Of a stretch of DNA of 56,875 nt, positions 34,430-40,579 are shown piece after piece. Numbering within the stretch: position 1 is the first letter of the stretch; each line of letters opens with the position of its first letter. Below the pieces are notes generated by a model. It ran no database searches. It saw only the letters and a list, made by a program, of their open reading frames with translations, and had not been told where the DNA came from. Source of the stretch: Umezawaea endophytica (GTDB lineage Bacteria; Actinomycetota; Actinomycetes; Mycobacteriales; Pseudonocardiaceae); contig NZ_JANYMP010000046.1 in NCBI RefSeq assembly GCF_025061645.1, positions 1-56,875 of the forward strand. Direction: 5' to 3'. A program made the position numbers and the translations under genes.

Positions 34430-34508
34430 CGAAACCTGCTGGTGGGCGGCCTGCGCGCCGTCCACCAGCACGTTCGTCGGCCTCTCGTCAACACCTGGTC
34501 TCACGCCC

Positions 34509-34536
34509 TGTGGACAACTCCGCGGCCTGTGGACAA
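34509..34536 (-). promoter_or_regulatory. Pair of perfect DnaA boxes upstream of the ThiF-like gene
   Basis: TTGTCCACA, the actinobacterial DnaA-box consensus, occurs on the minus strand at 34509-34517 and 34528-34536, 19 bp apart. They lie 40-70 bp upstream of the 34577 start. Confidence 0.6.
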
Positions 34537-34576
34537 GCGTTTTGCCCCTGTCGATTCCGGGAGCACGCTGATCCCC

Positions 34577-35635
34577 GTGAGCACCGAAACCCCTGACCGA
34601 GACCTCTCCAGCAGGCCCCGCGTCCTGCCCGGCCTGCCCGTGCTGCTGCGCCGCGAGGGCGAGGTCCAGATCGGCACCGATCCCCGCCACGCCATCGTCG
34701 TGGACGACCTGCCGCCCCCTTTCGTGGACGAGTTGATGGCTCTCGACGGCCGCTTCACCGTCGCTGAACTAGGTGAACGTCTGGCCGCGAAGGACGCCGA
34801 TCCGGCCGAGTTCCTGGGTCTGCTCGACCAGCTCGCGGAGATCGGTCTGGTCGACGAGGCGGTGCCGGTCCCCGGTCGTCTGACGGCGGACACGACGAGC
34901 CGGGCGCTGCGCACCGGGCGGCCTGGCACGGGGATCGTCGCGGCCCGCGACAGGAGGGCCGTGGTGGTGCACGGCAACGGCCGGATCGCGGTCGCGGTGG
35001 CGTCGCTGCTCGCCGCCGCGGGCATCGGGCGGGTGCACGTCGTGGCCAGTGGCCGCGTCGGTCCGGAGGACACCGGGTCCGGGTACCTGGACATCGACGT
35101 CGGCCGCCCCCGGCGGGAAGCCGCGGTCGACGCGGTGGGCCGAGCGTCGGGCGACGTGCGCACGGGGTGGCTGACCAGCACCGGAGCCCCGGACATGGTG
35201 GTGCTGACGGACTCGCTCGTGCCCCCTCCGCAACTGCTGACCACGCTGATGCTCGAGGGCACCCAGCACCTGCTCGTCCGGGTGCGGGACGGCACGGGCG
35301 TCGTCGGCCCGCTGGTCGTGCCGGGTCGCACGAGCTGCGTCCGCTGCACCTACCTGCACCGGACGGACCGGGACGGCCGCTGGCCCGCGGTCGCGACCCA
35401 GCTCGCGGACAAGACGCAGCAGGCGGACGTGGCGTCGGCCGCGGTGTGCGCGGCACTCGCGGTCGGGCAGGTCCTCGCCGCGCTGGACCCCGTCGAGGTG
35501 GGCCTGAGCCCGCCGACGACGTGGAACGCGACCCTGGAGGCGAACCCGCAACTGGGAGTGGTCGAGCGCCTCGACTGCCCGCCGCACCCCACGTGTACCT
35601 GCGGCAGCGCGAGAGCCCTCTACTCCTCTGTGTAG
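34577..35635 (+). CDS. ThiF/E1-like (TOMM cyclodehydratase-type) protein
   Basis: 352 residues. The N-terminal part (LPVLLRREGEVQIGTDPRH, then FTVAELGERLAAKDAD) resembles the peptide-binding winged-helix domain at the front of ThiF-like cyclodehydratase partners. A Rossmann segment VVHGNGRIAVAVASLLAAAG follows. Zinc-type cysteines appear as SCVRCTYLHR and TCTCGS. No precursor peptide, YcaO or dehydrogenase gene is nearby. It is a conserved actinobacterial orphan in this neighbourhood. Start GTG 34577 is chosen; the ribosome-binding site is weak. Coupled in direction with the ABC1 kinase 60 bp later. Confidence 0.75.
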   Translation: MSTETPDRDLSSRPRVLPGLPVLLRREGEVQIGTDPRHAIVVDDLPPPFVDELMALDGRFTVAELGERLAAKDADPAEFLGLLDQLAEIGLVDEAVPVPGRLTADTTSRALRTGRPGTGIVAARDRRAVVVHGNGRIAVAVASLLAAAGIGRVHVVASGRVGPEDTGSGYLDIDVGRPRREAAVDAVGRASGDVRTGWLTSTGAPDMVVLTDSLVPPPQLLTTLMLEGTQHLLVRVRDGTGVVGPLVVPGRTSCVRCTYLHRTDRDGRWPAVATQLADKTQQADVASAAVCAALAVGQVLAALDPVEVGLSPPTTWNATLEANPQLGVVERLDCPPHPTCTCGSARALYSSV

Positions 35636-35695
35636 GTTTCGTGGTGGACACGAGTTCCACTGCGACCGAGGCAAGGGGCGGGGGAGAATCACCGG

Positions 35696-37006
35696 GTGAG
35701 CGAGATCCCGCGCAAGGCCGTGCAGCGCACCGCCAAGCTGGCAACCCTTCCGATCGGGGTCGCCGGCCGTGTCGTCGGTGGCTGGGGCAAGCGCCTGACC
35801 GGCATGAGTTCCGAAGAGGTCACGGCCGACATGACCGCGAAGACGGCCGAGCAGGTGTTCGCCGTGCTCGGGCAGCTCAAGGGCGGGGCCATGAAGTTCG
35901 GCCAGGCCCTGAGCGTGTTCGAGGCCGCGGTGCCGGAGGAGATGGCCGCGCCGTACCGGGAGGCGCTCACCAAGCTGCAAGCCGGGGCTCCACCGATGCC
36001 GACCCGCACCGTCCACCGTGTGCTCGCCGAGCAGCTCGGGTCGGCGTGGGCGAAGCGCTTCGTCGAGTTCGACGACGAGCCCGCGGCGTCGGCGAGCATC
36101 GGCCAGGTGCACCGGGCCGTGTGGCACGACGGCCGCGAGGTCGCCGTGAAGGTGCAGTACCCCGGCGCGGACGAGGCGTTGAACGCGGACCTGAAGCAAC
36201 TGCTGCGGTTCAGCAGGCTGGTGCAGGCGATCATCCCCGGCGCCGAGGTGAAACCGCTGCTGGAGGAGCTGCGCGACCGGATGGTCGAGGAGCTGGACTA
36301 CCGGACCGAGGCGGACAACCAGCGGACGTTCGCCAAGGCGTTCGACGGCGACGAGCACGTGCTGGTGCCGAAGGTGGTCGCCAGCGCGCCCAAGGTCATG
36401 GTCAGCGAGTGGATCGACGGCACTCCCCTGGCGACGATCATCCGCGAGGGCACGCGGGAGCAGCGCGACCTGGCTGGCAGGCGCTTGGCGGAGTTCCACT
36501 TCTCGGCGCCGAGCCGGTCCGGGCTGCTGCACGCCGACCCGCATCCGGGGAACTTCCTGCTCGGTGCGGACGGCAGGCTGCGCACGATCGACTTCGGCGC
36601 GTGCGCCCGGCTGCCGGACGGCCTGCCGAGGACGTTGGGCCTGATGACCAGGCTCGCGCTCGACAGGCGCTCGGACGACCTGCTCGACCTGCTGCGCAGC
36701 GAGCACTTCATCCGCCCCGGCACGGAGTTGGAGGGCGAGGACGTCCTCAACTACCTCGGGCCCTTCGTCGAACCGCTGCGCACGGAGAACTTCAAGTTCA
36801 CCCGCAAGTGGCTGCAAAGCCAGGCGGAACGGGTCGGCGACCTCCGCAAGCCCGACTCTCGCACCGGCCGCTCGCTCAACCTGCCGCCGCAGTACCTGCT
36901 GATCCACCGGGTCACCCTCGGCGCCACCGGCATCCTCTGCCAACTCGACGCCGAGGTGCCGACCCGTTCCATCGTCGCCCGCTGGCAGCCGGGCTTCGAC
37001 GACTGA
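35696..37006 (+). CDS. ABC1/AarF (UbiB-type) atypical kinase
   Basis: 436 residues. UbiB hallmarks: KxGQ motif (MKFGQALSVFE), Ala-rich nucleotide loop (PAASASIGQVHRA), the VAVKVQYPG lysine, catalytic loop LLHADPHPGNFLL and the DFG-like IDFGACARL. These kinases act in quinone biosynthesis or lipid homeostasis; the actinobacterial role is open. It resembles the gene next to whiB7-uvrD2 in mycobacteria. GTG 35696 chosen. No C-terminal membrane anchor seen. Confidence 0.93.
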   Translation: MSEIPRKAVQRTAKLATLPIGVAGRVVGGWGKRLTGMSSEEVTADMTAKTAEQVFAVLGQLKGGAMKFGQALSVFEAAVPEEMAAPYREALTKLQAGAPPMPTRTVHRVLAEQLGSAWAKRFVEFDDEPAASASIGQVHRAVWHDGREVAVKVQYPGADEALNADLKQLLRFSRLVQAIIPGAEVKPLLEELRDRMVEELDYRTEADNQRTFAKAFDGDEHVLVPKVVASAPKVMVSEWIDGTPLATIIREGTREQRDLAGRRLAEFHFSAPSRSGLLHADPHPGNFLLGADGRLRTIDFGACARLPDGLPRTLGLMTRLALDRRSDDLLDLLRSEHFIRPGTELEGEDVLNYLGPFVEPLRTENFKFTRKWLQSQAERVGDLRKPDSRTGRSLNLPPQYLLIHRVTLGATGILCQLDAEVPTRSIVARWQPGFDD

Positions 37007-37012
37007 GCCGAG

Positions 37013-37040
37013 TTGTCCACAGGCGACCAGGTTGTCCACA
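37013..37040 (+). promoter_or_regulatory. Second pair of perfect DnaA boxes
   Basis: TTGTCCACA occurs on the plus strand at 37013-37021 and 37032-37040, again 19 bp apart. It begins six bases after the ABC1 kinase stop codon and lies upstream of the 37093 gene. Orientation is opposite to the pair at 34509-34536. Confidence 0.6.
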
Positions 37041-37092
37041 GATTCGAAAAGGCCGCTCGCGCTGGACCCCGCCATCGCGCACGATCGTTGAC

Positions 37093-37650
37093 ATGACGAT
37101 CCAAGACGGCGTGACCAGCACCGCTGACCTGCTCGAATCCGGTGTCGCGAGGTACACCATCGACACCAGGTGCCGCCCCGGCGGCCCCTGGCGCCGCCTC
37201 CTGCCCGGTGTCCTCCTGCTCAGTCCGGGAGAGCCGACGAGGCGACAACGCCTGCGGGCCGCGCACGTCTACGCGGGCCCGCGAGCGGTCATCACCGGCA
37301 TCGACGCCCTGCACAACCAGGGCCTGCCCGGCCTGCCGCTACCGCCGCGCGTGCACGTCCTCCAGCAACCCGACCAACGCCTCAACAACCACGACTTCCT
37401 CCTCCTGGAACGCACCACCAGACGCCCACCGGTGATCACCAACGCCAACCTGCCCCTGGCCACCCCGACCAGAGCCACCCTCGACGCCGCCCGCCGCGAA
37501 CAACACCCGCTGCGCCTGCACCACCTGCTCGCGGCCGTGCTCCGCGCGGGCCTCTGCACCGCCACCGACCTGCTCGCCGAACTCGACGCGGGCAGCAAAC
37601 GCGGCGCGGCCGCCCCCAGAGCGGCCTTGAGAGCCCTGACGGGTCGTTGA
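37093..37650 (+). CDS. AbiEi-antitoxin-like hypothetical protein
   Basis: 185 residues. N-terminal TIQDGVTSTADLLESGVARYTI and GPWRRLLPGVLLLSPGEPT resemble the winged-helix start of AbiEi-type antitoxin/DUF559-linked proteins common in actinobacteria. The middle part (AVITGIDALHNQGLPGLP) also fits. The nuclease-like DUF559 domain usually found at the C-terminus is lacking; the protein ends in LRALTGR. No AbiEii toxin gene is adjacent. It is best regarded as an orphan of unknown function. Confidence 0.65.
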   Translation: MTIQDGVTSTADLLESGVARYTIDTRCRPGGPWRRLLPGVLLLSPGEPTRRQRLRAAHVYAGPRAVITGIDALHNQGLPGLPLPPRVHVLQQPDQRLNNHDFLLLERTTRRPPVITNANLPLATPTRATLDAARREQHPLRLHHLLAAVLRAGLCTATDLLAELDAGSKRGAAAPRAALRALTGR

Positions 37651-38305
37651 CCTGCGCTTTCCCGCTCGCTGGGGCCGTGCGCGCCGTCCTCACCCCACAT
37701 CGGACCGGCCACAGACACCCAACAGCCGCCGCACACCACACCCGCCCAGCGGTGGCTAACTCCCCGATCGGCTGCGCCAACCACACTGGCGACCCCAGCA
37801 GGCCCGTAGCCCTGACAGTCCCGACCAGCCCGGCGATCCCAGCAACCTGAGCGCCCGCCAGTCCCGCATCAGCCACAGGAGTCAGACGACCCGGAAACCC
37901 ACTACGCAATCCCGCAGCTCAGACAACACCAACACCCCGCCGCCCACCCGGCCAAGCCGCCCCGCCCGCCCAGATAGGTCCAACCGCCCATCCATCCCGG
38001 CAGTCCGGCAGTCCGGCAGTCCGGCAGTCCGGCAGTCCGGCAGTCCGGCAGTCCGGCAGTCCGGCAGTCCGGCAGTCCGGCAGTCCGGCAGTCCGGCAGT
38101 CCGGCAGTCCGGCAGCAGAGCATCGATCGCGCCCGGTCAGCCGCGCAAGACCGACCATCCCCAGCCAAAGGAGGCCGTATTCAGCGACTCGACATCCGGT
38201 AGTTCAGTTCACCCGAAGGGCCTTCGCGTTCCAGCGGCGGTCCGCTTCGACTCGCCGCTCTGCCAAGCACGGTCGTGTCCCCAGGGGTGGCGGGGACTCG
38301 GCGGT
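37651..38305. other. Non-coding gap with microsatellite
   Basis: 655 bp C-rich DNA between the AbiEi-like gene and the zinc-ribbon gene. The only clear structure is the 8-bp tandem repeat at 37997-38115. Open frames here are low complexity. Confidence 0.6.
37997..38115. repeat. Perfect 8-bp microsatellite (CCGGCAGT), about 14.9 copies
   Basis: 14 perfect units and a 7-base partial one, with no substitutions. Because 8 is not a multiple of 3, each minus frame reads the same peptide cycle AGLPDCRT. Absence of decay suggests recent expansion or ongoing slippage. Confidence 0.95.
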
Positions 38306-38479
38306 TCACCAGTACTCGGTCGGGAGTTTGCACTCCAGGTCGCGGACGTGGGTGCGGGCGCAGGTGTGGCAGAGCCAGGTTTGGCGGCCGCGGTCGCGGT
38401 CGGTCACCCAGGCCAGGCGTTGGACCGGGTCGGTGACCGTGGCGCGCGACCTGCCGCAACGGGAGCAGGTTTCGGTCAC
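38306..38479 (-). CDS. Small Cys4 zinc-ribbon protein coupled to methyltransferase
   Basis: 57 residues starting at GTG 38479, overlapping the methyltransferase stop (GTGA). Two CxxC pairs: ETCSRCGRSRATV and WLCHTCARTHVRDLE, so probably a zinc ribbon. The 1-codon overlap strongly argues that it is expressed with the methyltransferase. No family name recognised; it may be a partner, chaperone or nucleic-acid-binding subunit. Confidence 0.75.
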   Translation of the reverse strand: MTETCSRCGRSRATVTDPVQRLAWVTDRDRGRQTWLCHTCARTHVRDLECKLPTEYW

Positions 38480-39369
38480 GGTTTCTGTCCTGTGTGGACC
38501 GTGTTGGTCTGGAGGAAGAAGACGTCTTCGCGCAGGCCGACGTAGTTCGGGTCGCTCGGGTCGAGGAGGGTGCGGAGGGCGGTGCGGTCCGCTGGGTGGA
38601 GGAGGTCGCCGGTGACGTCGTTGCGCCAGCGGAGCCAGTCCTCGATGGAGTCGCGGACGATCGGCTTGGTGGGAGCGGGGTGGTCGACCAGGTAGCTGAA
38701 AGCGCCGACGTCGTGGAGGCCCGCTTCGGTCAGGACGACGTTCCAGCCGGTCGTGAGGCGGACGGCGTTGGGGATCTGGTCGCGCATCCGGGTGAACCAC
38801 TGGTCGCGGGCGGCGGCCAGGCGGTCTTGCAGGCCGGGGTCGCCGACGCCGAGGTCCCACGGGAGGCAGCGGGTTTCCAGGCCGCCTTCGGCGAGGGCGA
38901 ACCAGCCGCCCGCGGCCAGGGCGCTGATCAGGTTGAGGGCGCCTTGGCGCTGGTCAGGGAGGTGGTGCAGGACGTTCGACGCCCACACGAGGTGTGCGGC
39001 GGCGGCGAACTCGGTGGGTTTCTCGGTGGCGATGTCGGCCAGCACGGGGCGGACCCGGACCGTGGTGGTCTTGCTGTCGGACTCGTAGGAGGCGGCGGCT
39101 CTGGCCGCGGTGGTGGCGGCGTCGAGCAGTTCGGGCACGGCGTCGACGAGGACGATCGTGCCGCCGCCCCGTGCGCACAACGCCTCGGTGAGGGCGACGC
39201 TCATGCCGCCCGCGCCCGACCCGACGTCGATGACGGTCGGGTTGTCGGGCAGCGCTCGGACCAACCTCCGAGCGACGACGCGCAGGGCGTCCGCGTGCAG
39301 TTCGTCGGCCCGGCGCATCGCGATCAACCGCGAGGGCCAGTCGATTCCGTCGTGCGTGTGTCGTGCCAC
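38476..39369 (-). CDS. SAM-dependent class I methyltransferase
   Basis: 297 residues. Motif I TVIDVGSGAGGMSVAL binds S-adenosylmethionine; acidic residue at the end of strand 2 in IVLVDAVPELLDAA; motif ASNVLHHLPDQRQG for strand 4. Substrate unknown. GTG 39369 start is weak, as GGAG is almost adjacent, yet no better start exists before the upstream terminator. It forms a coupled unit with the 57-residue zinc-ribbon gene. Confidence 0.86.
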   Translation of the reverse strand: MARHTHDGIDWPSRLIAMRRADELHADALRVVARRLVRALPDNPTVIDVGSGAGGMSVALTEALCARGGGTIVLVDAVPELLDAATTAARAAASYESDSKTTTVRVRPVLADIATEKPTEFAAAAHLVWASNVLHHLPDQRQGALNLISALAAGGWFALAEGGLETRCLPWDLGVGDPGLQDRLAAARDQWFTRMRDQIPNAVRLTTGWNVVLTEAGLHDVGAFSYLVDHPAPTKPIVRDSIEDWLRWRNDVTGDLLHPADRTALRTLLDPSDPNYVGLREDVFFLQTNTVHTGQKP

Positions 39370-39386
39370 CTCCGCACCGTACCCAT

Positions 39387-39431
39387 GACTCGGGCCGCTC
39401 TCCCGTCGAAAATGGGAGAGCGGCCCGAGTC
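39387..39431 (-). terminator. Terminator of whiB7 transcript
   Basis: Perfect 18-bp stem (GACTCGGGCCGCTCTCCC) with a 9-nt loop, beginning 8 bp beyond the WhiB7 stop. There is no T-run after the 3' arm, so efficiency is uncertain. Confidence 0.7.
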
Positions 39432-39438
39432 GCTCGGA

Positions 39439-40065
39439 TCAGAGGTCGCGAGCTGAGTGGAGCGCCCGCTTCTGGGCCCAACCGGACAAGCGGCGCCAAC
39501 GGTTGGCGACGATGAGCCGGCGGGCCAGTCGTTGGCGTTCAGCGAGGTTTTCGGAATCTCTCATTCGGGCACGTGCGAGGTCTTCATGGAGCAACATTCG
39601 GCCGATCCCCTGGTTCTTGTGGTCGAGGTGGTGCAGTTCGTCGCTGGTGATTCGGTTCGTGGTCACGCGGCGGCCTCCTGGCTGGTAGCCCCCCCGGACA
39701 ACGGTCGCGGCGGGTGCCGCGGGAACAACAGGTGCCGCGTCCTTGCGCGGACGGCCACGCGGACGCTTGCGCGCGATGACGGCACCGCGCTCGAAGATCT
39801 CGCCACCCCAGACACCCCACGGCTCGTGGCGGGCCAGTGCTCCGGCCAGGCACTCGGCGATGACCGGGCAGCCGACGCAGAACGTCTTGGCCTTCTCCAG
39901 CTCGGCGGGTGCGTCCGCGAACCACAGGTCGGGGTTGTTGGTGCGGCAGGGCAGGTCCAGACCGGCGTCGGGCGCGGTGTCGATCAAGCAGGCGACACCG
40001 GCTCCTCCGTGGTCAGCGGTCTCGGGGAACGTTCCGCTGGTTATCGGAACGGTTGCGGTCAACAT
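39439..40065 (-). CDS. whiB7: WhiB7-type Fe-S transcription factor with long C-terminal extension
   Basis: 208 residues. 4Fe-4S ligands: LPCRTNNPDLWF, then FCVGCPVIAEC (CxxC...C); the G-box EPWGVWGGE contacts sigma factor; the AT-hook RKRPRGRPRK is diagnostic for WhiB7. Activates intrinsic antibiotic resistance genes by binding AT-rich DNA upstream of -35 elements. ATG 40065 has AGGAG upstream. Unusual: after the AT-hook about 75 further residues (TNRITSDELHHLDHKNQGIG, LAERQRLARRLIVANRWRRL), whereas mycobacterial WhiB7 ends near the hook. Located downstream of uvrD2, as in mycobacteria. Confidence 0.94.
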   Translation of the reverse strand: MLTATVPITSGTFPETADHGGAGVACLIDTAPDAGLDLPCRTNNPDLWFADAPAELEKAKTFCVGCPVIAECLAGALARHEPWGVWGGEIFERGAVIARKRPRGRPRKDAAPVVPAAPAATVVRGGYQPGGRRVTTNRITSDELHHLDHKNQGIGRMLLHEDLARARMRDSENLAERQRLARRLIVANRWRRLSGWAQKRALHSARDL

Positions 40066-40114
40066 CAGGTGAACTCCTGTCGAGGTACAGCGATGGGGTT
40101 GTTTTCGGGACAGC

Positions 40115-40148
40115 AAAAAGGCCGCGGTCCCTGTGCGGGTCCGCGGCC
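40115..40148 (-). terminator. Attenuator terminator in the whiB7 leader
   Basis: Minus strand: 8-bp stem GGCCGCGG/CCGCGGCC, one mismatch, three further G-C pairs and the loop GCACA, followed by TTTTT. This is a canonical intrinsic terminator placed 50 bp upstream of the whiB7 start, i.e. within the transcript leader, and 32 bp after the leader ORF stop. Confidence 0.85.
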
Positions 40149-40165
40149 TAGGTGAGCCAGGTAGT

Positions 40166-40185
40166 CCTGACAGTCCTGTGTCAGG
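40166..40185 (-). promoter_or_regulatory. Hairpin containing the leader ORF stop codon
   Basis: CCTGACA-CAGGAC-TGTCAGG on the minus strand; the TGA stop of the leader ORF is in the first arm. A terminating ribosome would cover this hairpin, a feature expected in translation-dependent attenuation. Confidence 0.6.
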
Positions 40186-40429
40186 TCCTACTTCGCTCGT
40201 GCGCGGACAGCGCATCGATCCGGATCGAGTTGTGCTTGGTGGTGACGCCAGCAGTGACGCCGCCCGCGTAGGCGGTCGGCTCCTGGACTGGCAGGCCTCG
40301 CTCGGCGCTCCACACCTGGGCGTGGCGAACGCGGGCAGACTTCTGCCCCGCAGCGAGTTCCATCGGCGACACGCAAACGATCCCGGCCGTGAGGTGACCA
40401 GGCGTCGTGAAGAGGTTGAGAGTCTTCAC
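40181..40429 (-). CDS. Upstream leader ORF of whiB7
   Basis: 82 codons from GTG 40429, which follows a strong Shine-Dalgarno (GGAGGTG) at 6-nt spacing. Sequence begins MKTLNLFTTPGHLTAGIVCV and ends ALSAHERSRT. It has no recognisable domain. It lies between the WhiB7-type promoter and the attenuator terminator, in the position of the uORF that senses ribosome inhibition in mycobacterial and Streptomyces whiB7/wblC. A longer frame from 40495 exists but the Shine-Dalgarno favours 40429. Confidence 0.65.
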   Translation of the reverse strand: MKTLNLFTTPGHLTAGIVCVSPMELAAGQKSARVRHAQVWSAERGLPVQEPTAYAGGVTAGVTTKHNSIRIDALSAHERSRT

Positions 40430-40513
40430 AGTGGTCACCTCCATCAACGGGCTCGTGGTTGGCATGTCGGTTTGTTCTCTTCCCCAGTCGGGCACTCCGT
40501 GCCCGGCATCAGC

Positions 40514-40562
40514 AGGTTACGAGGCCTCGTAGGAGGCGTGCAACCGGTTTTTAGAAATCTCT
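40514..40562 (-). promoter_or_regulatory. WhiB7-dependent-type promoter
   Basis: Minus strand: AT-rich GATTTCTAAAAA (40549-40562), then -35 TTGCAC (40543-40538), 18-bp spacer, -10 TAACCT (40519-40514). An AT-rich element right upstream of the -35 box is the WhiB7 binding signature, so autoactivation is likely. The spacer includes the 14-bp perfect palindrome TACGAGGCCTCGTA (40518-40531). Confidence 0.75.
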
Positions 40563-40579
40563 TCCGATCGGATGGATTT

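Noticed and set aside
37997-38115. CRISPR-like array
   Set aside because: Units are contiguous 8-mers with no spacers and no cas genes in the window.
37919-38158. Small minus-strand ORF with repeated DCRTAGLP
   Set aside because: Product of the 8-bp microsatellite, the same in every frame; no evidence of translation.
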